From: Macropodus opercularis
Taxonomy: Eukaryota > Chordata > Actinopteri > Anabantiformes > Osphronemidae
Assembly: GCA_030770545.1 (NCBI GenBank)
Contig: CM061104.1
Span: forward strand, 16,501,001-16,565,000
Length of the DNA: 64,000 nucleotides
Reading direction: 5' to 3'
Every line of letters starts with the position of its first letter. Position 1 is the first letter of the stretch. Below, piece by piece: positions 41,301-51,113 of this stretch. The position numbers and the translations under genes are program-made. The notes below the pieces were generated by a model. It had not been told where the DNA came from. It made no database searches and saw only the letters and a list, made by a program, of their open reading frames with translations.

Positions 41301-44300
41301 TTTCATAAACATAGCACCCACTGTGGAATCCGTCGTCTATGCTCTCTGAGACCTAAACTTTCTGGATTGGCTGTTTTTCTGCCGGCTTCACTTACAGCAC
41401 CATGACTCACATTTGGCAGACCACTGAACTCAAATCTCCTACTCAAACGTTAGTTTTCCCAGGCTTTGACAGCCGAACAAAGACCCTCATGGGAGAGACA
41501 CTTGGCTTTGTCCACTCAGCACTGTACCCCACAGCTCCCCGTGGAACCATGTTGAAGCACAGTCTCTGAAGAGAAACACTGGAGCAACATGCTGTAAATT
41601 ATTCAGACTTTGGCTAAAAGCAAGACAGACAGTAGGGGGCTGTCACACCGAGACAGTGATTGCACTGGAGATTTACTATACGAACGCTGGGCTATTCAGG
41701 AGTTTGCAAAGAAAGGGGAGCAGCACAACTGGGCTAAAACCAAAGCGTTGCAAGTTCGAACTAAATTAAAATCGCTTTGTCGAATATGCGACCATTCAGC
41801 ACCTTTTTTGTGATTAAAACAGTTATTAAAACCAAGAGGCCCGAAGGTCAGATCACTGCTACTATTACTACAGACACTTGGGGTATTATGGAAAAGAATC
41901 CATTTAGACTCATAGAAAGACTATGTCATCGGTCTGGGAAACGCAGGCAGCTACTGATTACTGGAGCTGGACAAAGCCTGATGGGCAGAGAGGGAGCAAT
42001 AATAACAGCACTGCATCCATCAAAGAGTTCAGCTGGCAGACAAGACACTGTGTTGCCCATGTCAAAGCATGCCACCGTTAAATAAGCATTCCTCGGGCAG
42101 CGCCGCGCTCGGACAGAGAGGGGCCGTTGTTGTGGTCTCTGCGTGGCAACGGGACAGCAGCCAGAACGCCGCAATGACAGCGAGAGGGGAAGGGAAGGAC
42201 GGCGGAGCAGTGAGATCCACTGCAAACAGAGGAGCAACACTCGTCTATTTGCTGCCGTTTGGCAAATTCTCTGCAATATTAAGACGAAGTGCGACTCTGA
42301 AAAGCAGGCGAAAGTTTAAGGCAGTGATGTAAAAAAGACACATGCAACACCTCCACGTGACTTAATGACAACTAAGATGAATCATCTCGAATTTGTAGTT
42401 TAGTGACATTTCTGCCGCTTCACAGACTCCTTAGGGCATTTCTGACAGTAATCGAAGCAAGTGCAGCTGACACGTTGCTTCATAGTCCACACCTGGGAAC
42501 CAAGAGCTGTCTGGCTGGCGGGACTTGTGACTGCTTAGTCCCTGTGCTGTACACTGTACACAGCCTGGTATGTAGGTGTCCCTGACAATGAATGCCAATG
42601 AAACACGAAGCTCGCTGTAGGAAAATCTGACGGGAGCCGAGGGAGCACTGCTGCTCTGCAGCAAGGGACTGAAACAAGGGCTGATTGATGCCGTGCTGTC
42701 TGGGCCAGCAGATGACTGCAGGAAGCGAGTGTAGGATAGACCGAGCGTGGAGCCACTCCGGAAAAACACTGAACGTGACTCAAACGAAATTATTTTCACT
42801 ACCGATCAATCTGCTAAATTGAATCACTATAATTAAGGGAACATTTGTTGTGGACATAGTGATTAGTATCAATGGATTTTTTTAAATGCCCACATGGCTC
42901 CTCACCGCAAACAAGATTAGCACAGACTGATTAAGCAATATTTACATAGACTGAATGCAACGACAACATCTGCTCAACAGTCCATGAACCGTGGTGCATA
43001 ATATGAACCATAAGAACATGGAGTGAGGTGAACTTTGCGTGAAATAACAACTAAAACATTAATGTCATCCAACATTTTGTGCTATTTTTAAAACTCTTGC
43101 AGTAGCGGATGTCATAGTCGTGTATCTACCTCGTTCACTGTACTCACGTCACAGTGGAAGCCACTGTACAGCTGTTAGTCATCACATGCAATCTTTTTAT
43201 AAATTAATGTGCATGAACTGTGTGAAAGTACATCAATCTTAAGTTTTTTCCTCCTGTTGAGTCAGAGTGGGTGACACACCCTGTCAGAGCTCACATCACA
43301 GCTACCCGACTACGCTGCAAGTCTTTAAAAGCTAAATAACGCGATGGAATAAAATACCATGTGGCCTGAAACGGTAAAGGAGCCCCGCTGACATGGATAA
43401 GCACACATGCATGAGCACAGCGGAGCGGCAGGTTGACAATCAGCAGGCATTCGGCACAGACTCTGTTCCATTTCACTGCTAGAGAACTGAATCGAAAGTA
43501 TGAGCAACTTCAAATTACGGTTTACAAAACCATAACACTGCCTCAAAAAGCTCGTGTTCGCATCTGGCATAATTACAAAAAGGAATTTTACGTTGTTTTG
43601 GGTGGTGATATGTTGAGTTGAGAAGTCCACTGCATATTTTTATAAAGAGCAAGATATAAATAGTTGCATAGCAAAGCATGCTGCCCCCGTGTCACCACAA
43701 CAGACTTAGTCACCTCCAGAACTGCAGGGCACAGGCACACCTTCAGTTTATTATTTAAATACCAGAGTATGAATATTCATGTCCAAAGAAAAAGCATTTC
43801 CTCATACAAAGATCTAAAATATACATGAACGATGTGAAGAGGGAGTATGTCCACGATATGATGGAAGGTTTCTCTCCACACACGTACGCAACTATAGGCT
43901 TTAACAGGAAGCTGTACTTGAGGACAGGACAGCGTATGTTCTCTGCACAACACGTGACTCACTATATGACAGAAACTGAAGCACATTCTTATGACAACGT
44001 TTGCTCATAAACAGCTCATGAAGGAATGAAGTCGGGACAGCTGTAAAAGGAAACGCGTAGACATCACGACTGTGAGGAAGTAGTTAAGAGCCTCAACATG
44101 ATGATGATGTTCATTTTTGATGTAACACCCAGCGTGCTGCCGCTGTGCAGGGTGAAAATTTAGGGCAGGGCATAGGATATTTATGAAGCTCAGCTCCTTC
44201 TGTCTCCGAGAAGAAAACGAGTTGCTTCACTGACAATAGATGCAAAGAATATATTTATCTAGTCAATTTAAAATAACTATGTAACAGGTGTAAATCATGT

Positions 44301-47300
44301 AAAAATGAAGATGGTGAGGAAACTGCACTAAGGCTCAGTGGGAAACACTGGAAAGGAAAAAAGGCCAGCACACAAAAAAAAATTAAGCGGAACAGAGGAA
44401 ACGCACAGAATGGATCTGCATCTTATTTGGGACTAATAAACTACCTCATCGCTCACCCCCACAACCCGTCGCCCCTTCAGCATCAAACAGGGTGATGTAA
44501 GAGGGGGCGAGGGGGCCCAGACACAGGAAGCACAGTGTAAACAACAAGCACTGACTTGACTCCAGGCCAGGCCCTGCATGTTCAGACAGCAGTTTTCCAG
44601 ACCAGTTTAAATAGCAGCAGAGAGAGACATTATTGAACTGTAGATGCAGACTGCTCCCATACCACTGATAAACATCTGTCTTATTATTATTATTATTGGA
44701 GATGCTGCTGCTTAAAATTCAGAAAGGAACCTCAGAACATTAGGAATTTTTGCTTGCTTTAATCTAATTACCGAGCTCTGATGACACCTGTAAAACGCAG
44801 CGAGACCGACCGGACCACTCATCGCTACAGTGGCTCTGTTACTTCACGGCCACGTCTGCTGGCCACTGCGAATACAGACGTCTCTGTTCAGGGACTGGAG
44901 CAGCTCTCGTCCCATCACCTGCCCAGGCGCAGGACAATGGCTGGCATTTAGTTGCTGTGCTCTCCTTTTCCCCCGCACCTGTGCATGTGCCAATGCGCTG
45001 ATGAAAGGCTGTGCTTATCTGAGCTAACGGCAGCTCTCTGCGGACCCAGTCTCTGCCTTCACCACCACCGTGCTCCGATACGAACGGATAAGTAACCTAA
45101 GCAGTGGGGGAACGGTAGGAAAGAGCACCAAGAACTGACAAAATCCAGCTTTTCTCAGTGACATCAGAGGATGAGATTCGATTTGTGGGGTGGCTGCCAT
45201 TCACAGTCGGCATGCCAGCCTGTTGCTCTAGGCAACCTGCTTCATCCCCCTTTGGGGGTTGGGAGGTGATCTCATCGCCGAGGGGCTTTCCTGCCCGTCA
45301 CAGCCAAGCAGCAGAACGTTTGGACTAGTTTTAATCTTTTAAATAGTTGTTGTAACTATTGTTGTTACAAATGTAACTGAGTCTGTGTTGAACAAAAATC
45401 CAATTATGACAAAATTCTTTGGCCTTAGCTCAAAAGTGTTGATTCTGGGAGGCGTGTGTTCATTTCTGTATGAGGTCCAGTCACTGTATGTCATCCAGTT
45501 CAAATGGTTTTTCCCCCAAACATTACCAAAAGCAAAAATGCAGCTGCAAGTAGTAATCATATGACTGCTCAACACGCAATTACTGTCCACACTTATCATT
45601 ACCTGGATCTGTGTCTGCAAAGTCAAAAATCTCAGCAACAGGCTTCGATTCATGAGTTTTATAGACACTGCTTACAAGAACGAACATGGTGCAGCGCTGC
45701 CTTACGGAGGAGGTTCAAATCAAGACTGGTGTCAAATAATACGACCAGAAAGAACTGAAGGGATGACCTAACTTGGTCACGCAGCGTCCAGATGGCACAG
45801 GGTGCACCTGCAAAGGAATTCTAAGGCAGCTCAGGACGTGTTTACAGTAGAACGAACGTCTCGCCGGTCTAATATTAGCAGACAGGTCTGGTGACGGGAT
45901 CTTTCAGACCAGAGCGTCTGGGATATTTTCAGACTCGACGGCCACGGTAGGAACAAGTAACGCCATCCAAACGGAGACTTCCCTCCACTCGTCCTTCCTC
46001 TAGTGCCTGAGCAAGAACAGTGTCGTGCAATGATAATAAATTTAGACAACAGCACTGCAGCAGCCTTCTTAACGTGTGCCACGCTCGAAACCGACATATC
46101 TGAGCTGTTCTATCAGCTTCTTTAAAGTCTTCACACAAAGTGGTCATAACGCAAAGGAATCGAGAAAATGCACAAATGCTCCTCGTGACACATGAGCTGC
46201 CAATGTGGTAAAACCAAGACATGGGACTCAAAGTCAAACTGAACTTGGTTTGCCTACATGTAATGGCCACTCTGAGGAGCAGCGTTTAAAGAGTAAAGCT
46301 TCCTTTTACTGGGGGAGACTGTCCCGTCTCGTCCCTATGAGAGGTCAGCTTGTGGAGGGTGTGATTTACACCAGCTGGGTGCTACAGAGCGGCCCTGCGC
46401 TGACACGACACCTCTAAATGGCCGAGTTCATCTCTAGACTGCAGTGTTTTTCCACATCACCACGAGCCTCGTCTCAGTCTTTACTTTGCAGCTCCTCTCT
46501 TATTTCTTGGAGCTGGACCAACTTAGATGGATGCTTCAGGCCATTGTCTTGCTGGCAGACTCAGCGGCGACCTACAGCTCCTCTGGCAGCAGATTTCTGT
46601 ACATTACCATTGAAATTGGTCTGCACTCATATAACATTTCTCCACTTTACTCGGGGAACTTAAGGTTTCAGGGTCTTGCCCAAGAAGCTGGGAATCAAAC
46701 GGCTGATGCCATGACTGGTGGATGAGAGCTCTACCTGCTGAACCAAAGCCTCCAGTGTGAGCAGTACAGTCCTGTAGGCACCGATTCAGAGAACAGTGTG
46801 GGGAATACAAAGAAAACGTGTCTGTAATTCAACTCTTCAGCCTCAACAAGCGTTTCATTTTATATCCAGCCTGAGTTCACAGGAGCCAAACAGCTGAAAA
46901 TGTGTCACCGTCTAAAAGCTGCGCCGTAGCTTCAAAAGCAAACCTCGACGCCGCAGCGCTGGCACGACTTCAGTCACTTCTCTGCGACTCAGATGTTTCT
47001 GTTCACTTCTGGCCTCTCTGAGCTTCACGGGACCAGGCTTCAGTCTCTGTTAATGGCGCTGAGAGCGGACTTTGAACATCACTGAGCTTGTGAGAACTGG
47101 GAAGCCCTGCATCGCTTCAGAGGAATAATCACTTATCCCACAGCCCAAATAAAACATTACGTCTGTTCAAGTGTAATAATCTTCACTTGTCTGTGTCTCT
47201 TCTGCTGAGTGTGAAAAGTTATTAACAAAAATAACATCTACCCAGGTTCTATTACTGAGGTTCTAGAAAGGCCCGTCGCCTCCTGCCAACTCATTTACAA

Positions 47301-48978
47301 AGACACTGAAGCAGGACTGTCCACAGATGGGACTGATTACATAACGACTCCTGCGGCTGGAGCTGCGTCGCTGACTGATCCTGTTTGCTACAGGTTTGAC
47401 AGCCAACGCTGGTGGATTCTCCCAACAGCTACACATGACCTGCCTTCCAGTGTGCCAGCGCTTGGTGAAGCAGCTCGCCTTCACTTGAAATTACGTCTGC
47501 ATAGCAAATCACAGAACCTTTTTAAAGGAGGATGACCACACAACACTGTCTGTCAGAGGGAAGACCGCAGACAGAAGATGGTCTGCGTGAAGTAAACGAG
47601 GGATTAGAAGATGATCCCAGAGGCCACACGGCAGATATTCACCATGCTGGGACACGTTTCCACTGATTGTGTGAGCTTTCTAGTGTTTCAGCGAAGAAAG
47701 AAAACATTTCTGGCTGTCCCGCTAGTTTCAGGTACATGAGGTAAAATCAATCAACATTTTGGGTTTAGGTGGTGTCCAGAACTGCCTCCATACACATGTG
47801 CAGATGTGATCGCAGGCTGAGACTAACCAACACCAAGTTATGCACTCGGAGCATCACGTTGCTGGTGCCTGTAACATTTCAGAGCATCTGGAAAAACACG
47901 TCCTCCTCATTCCTGGCAAGTGTGAAAACCTTAACAGTCTTGCTGATATAATGAGCATCACATGTCAGAGGGCACCTGGAGTCTGCTCTCCTGAGTCAGA
48001 TAAGCTTTATGGTTGCATACATAGTAGGTTATTTAGACACACTGAACTACTGTAGTCAAGATTCCCACGATCAGGGTGGAGCAAGGGCGTCCTGCTGCTT
48101 GTTGCAGGGCCAAAACAAGCCCAGCTCCCTCCACGAAGCCCCCGTCAGCAGGAAGGACGCTTCCTGTTGTCAGGAGGAGGTCACATTGTGAGACCCCTTC
48201 TATTTCCAGACGCAGGCGACATGTCAACATCCAAACCGCCGACGTGGAGATGCAAACACTGGACCAAGGCCGGCCGTCTCTGCAAGGCTGACTTCACGAT
48301 GGCAGGTTTCCAACTTGGGCATTTTACAACATTTGTTGTGGCTGACTGAGCAACACAACCTTGGACTGTGTGGATCATGGGATCACTCTGTAATTGCACA
48401 TATAAATCTGAGAGCTGGACCTGGCCCCACTGTGCACCCGATTCTGTTTTTCCTCCACTTTGGTCCTGAGTTGACCCCATTAAGCCTTTTTTATGTGTAG
48501 TCCTGTGCACCTGAGCATGAGGAGCTGCACATAGGAAGGGACGCCAGGTTATGCATCATGTTAGAAGCGAGCTAAACAACATGGGGGGGATGGGGATGGA
48601 CTAGTGGATTACCTCATCTAGCGCAAACAGTGTTATTATCACCCCGGTGGCTGAGCTTTACGGAGGGGACAACGAACGCACGTCTCGGTGCTTGAGCGCC
48701 TGGAAACGATTCGGCTCGTCTGCATCCCACATGTTAGAACCGAGCCCGAAGACGAGGCTGCGCTGCCTCTGGCTTCTGTGGACGCCTCCTTTGGGAGGAA
48801 TCGGGATTCATCACACGTCGCCTCTCCTAAATTGCAACACTGTTCCTCTCACAAGTTTACGCGGTCGGAGTCATTTAAAGCCCACGAACCGCACCGTCAC
48901 GCTTTCAAATCAGACACGTGAAGGGAAATGGCTCTGCAGAGACTTACGTGTTGCTCCTGCCCGAAGGGTTTCCTCCAT
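26315..48978 (-). CDS. map7d1: map7d1 (MAP7 domain-containing protein 1), 19 coding exons, 778 aa
   Basis: MAP7-family proteins bind microtubules through an N-terminal coiled coil and recruit/activate kinesin-1 through a second, C-terminal coiled coil. The exons sum to 2337 nt (779 codons with stop), and every junction is in phase. Landmarks in order: LAKERREEKAKHL with AAKKTQWLEKEEKARQLREQ (first coiled coil, about 80-165); ERYEAAIHRSTKKTWAEIRQ and RWSWAGAL; VNLPKHVDSVINKRLSKSSA; LSPWESSVVDRLMTPTLSFL; PRSASASPLTLC; KKEKKDKERENEKEKSALA; a Pro/Ser/basic linker; PMAGTNDPEEAARILAEKRR starting the second coiled coil (about 515-650), ending RLEEIMKRTRK; and the C-terminus EVL. The KKEKKDKEREN block, KPMAG and RLEEIMKRTRK match human MAP7D1 rather than MAP7 or MAP7D2. 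Intron 1 is about 8.1 kb. I cannot say whether this is copy a or b. Confidence 0.92.
26326..27709 (-). other. map7d1 intron 18
   Basis: Nothing recognisable is seen beyond splice sites. Open frames are short and unlike any family. Confidence 0.7.
27710..27945 (-). CDS. map7d1: map7d1 exon 18
   Basis: The acceptor is CCTCTCCTCCAG and the donor GCAG|GTACCG. It encodes PSAQVVNGVQPVRHENGLPA and an acidic tail to FMKKPGPMKPQHVA. It corresponds to the VNGLQPL...HQENG region of human MAP7D1. Confidence 0.85.
28299..28368 (-). CDS. map7d1: map7d1 exon 17
   Basis: It encodes SADYQLKPEVTVPSNETENG. The acceptor is TTTCTTTAG and the donor GAGAG|GTACAA. Phases match both neighbours. Confidence 0.8.
29149..29209 (-). 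CDS. map7d1: map7d1 exon 16
   Basis: It encodes KDTKSSPVAHVNDKDAENSK. The acceptor is ATCTTCACAG and the donor AAAG|GTGAGC. The linker after the kinesin-binding coiled coil is poorly conserved, so the call rests on phase and splice sites. Confidence 0.8.
29293..29343 (-). CDS. map7d1: map7d1 exon 15 (end of MAP7 coiled coil)
   Basis: Seventeen codons encode RLEEIMKRTRKTDGGDK, the signature that ends the MAP7 domain in all family members. The acceptor is CTTTTCTCAG and the donor AAG|GTACAG. Confidence 0.92.
29344..30520 (-). other. map7d1 intron 14
   Basis: Nothing recognisable is seen. It separates two coiled-coil exons. Confidence 0.7.
30521..30625 (-). CDS. map7d1: map7d1 exon 14 (MAP7 coiled coil)
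   Basis: Thirty-five codons start KEEAEAKAREEAEKQRLERE and end QERLERKR. The heptad-rich helix is nearly identical to human MAP7D1. The donor is AAAAGG|GTAGGG. Confidence 0.92.
31141..31321 (-). CDS. map7d1: map7d1 exon 13 (MAP7 coiled coil)
   Basis: One base plus 60 codons encode VLREERLAREAEERQRKEEE through QEENLRLQKQ, a highly charged helix. The acceptor is CCAATTTAG and the donor CAG|GTAAAC. Confidence 0.92.
31659..31941 (-). CDS. map7d1: map7d1 exon 12 (Ala/Pro linker and start of MAP7 coiled coil)
   Basis: An Ala/Ser/Pro-rich linker is followed by KPMAGTNDPEEAARILAEKR and RQAREQREREEQERREQQEK. The donor AGAA|GTATGAG (left of 31659) is chosen because it keeps phase with exon 13; reading through would hit a stop 11 codons later. 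Confidence 0.9.
32343..32581 (-). CDS. map7d1: map7d1 exon 11 (Pro/Ser/basic linker)
   Basis: It encodes PSPLSRQRPSSPATPRNR and TPARVDHRTASPARLERVKE. The acceptor is TTCTGCTTCCAG and the donor AAAGA|GTGAGT. It is rich in Ser-Pro/Thr-Pro sites typical of MAP phosphoregulation. Confidence 0.88.
33232..33362 (-). CDS. map7d1: map7d1 exon 10
   Basis: It starts in phase 0 with MDKNKKEKKDKERENEKEKS, then ALAKEKILKKRQSLPSMRHR. It is almost identical to the KKEKKDKERENEKEKSALA block of human MAP7D1. Confidence 0.92.
33665..33810 (-). CDS. map7d1: map7d1 exon 9
   Basis: It encodes SLLCPRSASASPLTLCTHQP and ends RRSSTP. CPRSASASPLTxC is a MAP7D1 landmark. The donor is CCT|GTAAGT. Confidence 0.9.
33907..34029 (-). 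CDS. map7d1: map7d1 exon 8
   Basis: It encodes RSLALSPWESSVVDRLMTPT LSFLARSRS. The WESSxVDRLMTPTLSFLARSRS block is conserved across MAP7 proteins. The donor is GGCC|GTAAGT. Confidence 0.93.
34030..35169 (-). other. map7d1 intron 7
   Basis: It contains the 34-bp palindrome and nothing else recognisable. No extra exon is needed for phase. Confidence 0.7.
34645..34678. repeat. Near-perfect 34-bp palindrome in map7d1 intron 7
   Basis: The arm CTGCAAAGGAGGAGAA and its exact reverse complement are separated by only two bases. On the transcribed strand the right half reads as a pyrimidine tract ending in TTTGCAG, an acceptor-like sequence. Confidence 0.95.
35170..35274 (-). CDS. map7d1: map7d1 exon 7
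   Basis: It encodes RCSVSTVNLPKHVDSVINKR, then LSKSSATLWNSPSR. The acceptor GGCTTTTTAG at 35275 is preferred over the one four bases downstream, because only it keeps phase. Confidence 0.92.
35275..36450 (-). other. map7d1 intron 6
   Basis: A long minus-strand open frame at 35724-36272 has no MAP7-like content and no fitting splice sites. Nothing else is seen. Confidence 0.6.
36451..36559 (-). CDS. map7d1: map7d1 exon 6
   Basis: It encodes ERYEAAIHRSTKKTWAEIRQ, then QRWSWAGALNQSNQKE. This is diagnostic of MAP7D1. The acceptor is GCTTTCCAG and the donor GAAG|GTGAGT. Confidence 0.93.
36714..36877 (-). CDS. map7d1: map7d1 exon 5 (microtubule-binding coiled coil)
   Basis: It encodes AAKKTQWLEKEEKARQLREQ through ERQKLKLEKNK, the first coiled coil. 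The donor is AAA|GTACGT. Confidence 0.93.
36878..38949 (-). other. map7d1 intron 4
   Basis: This 2-kb intron lies downstream of the microexon. No coding content is recognised. Confidence 0.65.
38950..38970 (-). CDS. map7d1: map7d1 exon 4, 21-nt in-frame microexon
   Basis: Exactly 21 bases lie between TTTTCCTCTGCAG and GTAAGTC. In phase it inserts EELSKSQ between KHL (exon 3) and AAKK (exon 5). Skipping it also keeps the frame and gives the family-standard KHLAAKKTQWL, so it looks like a cassette microexon inside the microtubule-binding coiled coil. Confidence 0.65.
39347..39415 (-). CDS. map7d1: map7d1 exon 3
   Basis: It encodes LMKSEERQKLAKERREEKAK and HL. RQKLAKERREEKAKxLAA is the start of the MAP7 N-terminal coiled coil. 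The acceptor is GCTCATCTCAG and the donor CTGG|GTGAGT. Confidence 0.92.
39416..40624 (-). other. map7d1 intron 2
   Basis: Nothing recognisable is seen. Confidence 0.65.
40625..40825 (-). CDS. map7d1: map7d1 exon 2 (disordered N-terminal region)
   Basis: It encodes PRSDLKTNPARPDPEGESSP through SPASPAPRPKR, which is Pro/Ser/Lys-rich as in human MAP7D1. The acceptor is TCTCTTTGGCCAG and the donor CGAG|GTAAAC. Confidence 0.85.
42085..42215. promoter_or_regulatory. CpG-enriched patch in map7d1 intron 1
   Basis: Several CG dinucleotides cluster here (GGCAGCGCCGCGCTCGG and AACGCCGCAATG), unlike the surrounding AT-richer intron. It could be an internal promoter or enhancer; no exon could be attached. 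Confidence 0.3.
44681..44698. repeat. (TTA)n microsatellite
   Basis: There are six uninterrupted TTA units. Confidence 0.9.
46650..46750 (-). mobile_element. tRNA-like SINE remnant
   Basis: The minus strand shows an A-box-like TGGTTCAGCAGG (46734-46745), continuing GTAGAGCTCTCATCCACCAG, then a B-box-like GTTTGATTCCC (46690-46700), followed by TTGGGCAAGACCCTGAA. This layout is a tRNA-related head followed by a conserved GGGCAAGA...CTGAA body. I recognise it as an element type scattered widely in teleost genomes. The ends are approximate and it is clearly decayed. Confidence 0.6.
48948..48978 (-). CDS. map7d1: map7d1 exon 1 (start codon)
   Basis: ATG at 48978-48976 sits in CGCCGAAATGG. Ten codons (MEETLRAGAT) plus C are followed by the donor GTAAGT. 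Phase 1 joins exon 2 as Leu, giving a start similar to human MAP7D1 (MESGPRAELGAGAP). An in-frame TAA lies a few codons upstream, supporting this ATG as the start. Confidence 0.75.
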
Positions 48979-49240
48979 TTCGGCGGTAATATCCTCACTT
49001 TATGCTCTTTTGTTCATTCAAACACGCCAGTTTCAGCTCTTCCTCCCCGACGCTCCTCTCATTCCTCAGGAACAACCGCAGGCGGGGGGGGGGCGAAACT
49101 TGACTGAGTCACTCCGGCTGCACCCGATGTTCCGACGGCAGCGGCAAACAAACTCCAGGTGGTCCAGAGATAAGTAGCAGCCAGGCCGACACCGGTCCGC
49201 CTGTGTGCGGAGGCAGGGGAGCGAAATGAGAAGTTCTCAC

Positions 49241-49313
49241 CGGCCGACGAGCCACAGCTGATGCTCCGCTGGTGCCGACGCTCTCTCGCCGGCCTCCGGG
49301 TCGGACCGTACCA
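49241..49313 (-). other. Candidate alternative 5' exon of map7d1 (b)
   Basis: It is bounded by CCCTGCCGGCAG and GGCCG|GTGAGA. One frame is open for all 73 bases (TVRPGGRRESVGTSGASAVA). It exits in phase 0, which does not fit map7d1 exon 2, so it is more likely untranslated or spurious. Confidence 0.25.
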
Positions 49314-49493
49314 CTGCCGGCAGGGGTGTGGCTGTTGTGCTGAGTGTCCGTACGTGACATCACACAGGGTGTAACATGCTCTACATCAAATATGCAGACA
49401 CTCGGGCCCCTTCGCTGCTTTACTGGGGTTGTTTGGCTGCAGCTACAGTAAAAAGGCAACTGATAAATATAATACAAAAACTCAAAGACTCAC

Positions 49494-49560
49494 CTCCCAC
49501 GGATCGACTCTTCCGCCATCTCGGCTTCAATGCTCACACGCGGTTCACGCTCATGGACAC
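49494..49560 (-). other. Candidate alternative 5' exon of map7d1 (a)
   Basis: It is bounded by TACATTTCAG and GGGAG|GTGAGT. One frame is fully open (VHEREPRVSIEAEMAEESIR) and includes a good-context ATG. It exits in phase 2, so it cannot join exon 2 (phase 1) in frame. It is either a 5' UTR exon or part of a transcript with an unseen exon. Confidence 0.35.
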
Positions 49561-51088
49561 CTGAAATGTAGAGAATATGCTTTGGTCATTTAAACCTGAG
49601 GCTGTTGTAACTGAGTCACAGTCAGCACAACATCCGTGCAGATGCCTTTGTTGAGGAAATTGCTTATTTTTAATTCACTGAGCAGAATTCATATAAATAG
49701 TTACTTCATTTCAGCTTTATTTCAAACCAGTGGTTTGGTTTTGGCCCACACAGTAAATACGCTGACGTCAAAAACGTTTCTGGGGCAGAACAGCTTTTTC
49801 AGCTCTGTAACACGAACCATTCTCTCCTTGTGTTTAAATCCTTTTACAAGTTGATCTCTGTAAAGAGAAAGTTTCTGTTCTGTGACTTTGGTTTTTTAAT
49901 TAGGTCTCATTTAAACCAGCCTTTTATCAACATACTCTTCAGTCAAATATTCAAACCAGTCTGCAACAAATGAATTTAAAATGGATCTTTGTTATGTAAT
50001 AGTTTTAAGGGGACCAGTGTCCTCTCATCTGCCACCTGTGGATCTCAGAGCATCTGCAAAGGTGGGGGCTGGGGCAGGGGTCGGCACGCTTGAGAGGGGA
50101 CACCCTGTCAAAAGAACCCCAGCGGGGCTCTTTTGTGCAGCTGTTGAGTCGTGCTCTCCCAAACCCACAAGGGCCACCTGTCGCTGCAACTGGAAAGTGG
50201 GGGATGTTGAAGGAGGTGGGGGTTGGGTGTGCAGGAACGTTCAGTGGCGTCTGGATGCTTTTACACACTTAATTTAAAAGACAGATGCCTCATAGTCTGC
50301 TCGTCTGTGTCTTCTTAATTGTCCTTGATCAATTAGCACCACTGTTGGTTCAGACATCTATAATTAAATCACAGGTAACCATGGTCACTTTGAAGGCAAG
50401 TTTTAAGTCGATCAGGAAGTGCTAATGAAAGACACTGACTTTCACACTTCAACGGAAACTGAAGATCACACCGGATGCTCTGTTCACTTCCAAAAGCAGA
50501 AATCCTATTTCCTTCTCAATCCTTCTCATTTTTGCAGGAACTCGGCACGTGGAGTTTATCTCCGTGTTTCCTTTACAACATTTGAGTGTGTAAACACTGT
50601 ATTTCACTTTCACTAGGATCATTTCGCTATGGTAGCTTCATGTGCTGGTGTGAAATAAACCATAACTGTTCAACGCTATATGTTTGAGGGAAGACGCGAT
50701 GGTGGAGCCAGCAGTTTGATAGGAAAATTAGAGGGCTGCAGTAAATGCCTCATAGCCAGGAACCATTTGTTCATTCATCGTACATCAGTGTAACACGCTT
50801 TGCCAATGAGCCATTCAAAGTAAGCAGCATGCAAATCACTATCACAGTTGGCCCCATTAGCTGCATTTCAGATGAAATGATGCATGTCCTTCAAAGTTGT
50901 GAAGACTGAAAGAGTGAAGCACATAAATACCTGACACTGCCCCAGTTTTTAGCAACCTGTGGATCTGTGTCATCTCCTTTAGCGAGCTGCTGGTGCGACC
51001 TCACTGCACACAGGAAGCGGAGCCCCCACCCTCAGCCACCAGGCTTAGTTTGAGAGCTGGTTCCTCACTTAACTCATATAGACCTGCT

Positions 51089-51113
51089 CACACACACACA
51101 CACACACACACAC
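51089..51113. repeat. (CA)n microsatellite
   Basis: This is an uninterrupted CA run. Confidence 0.95.

Larger units (their letters stand above)
40826..48947 (-). other. map7d1 intron 1 (about 8.1 kb)
   Basis: It holds a CpG-enriched patch near 42.1 kb, a TTA microsatellite at 44681 and a SINE-like remnant near 46.7 kb. No coding exon is needed between exons 1 and 2, since their phases match. Confidence 0.65.
48600..49330 (-). promoter_or_regulatory. map7d1 promoter/5' UTR region, CpG-rich
   Basis: CG dinucleotides are frequent from about 48640 to 49330, around and upstream of the ATG exon, with a G12 tract at about 49083-49093. No TATA word sits in a convincing position, consistent with a CpG-type broad promoter. 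Confidence 0.5.

Noticed and set aside
45680..45735. Possible second tRNA-derived SINE (GGTTCAAATC B-box word)
   Set aside because: No A box at the right spacing and no body sequence were found, so one 10-base word is not enough.
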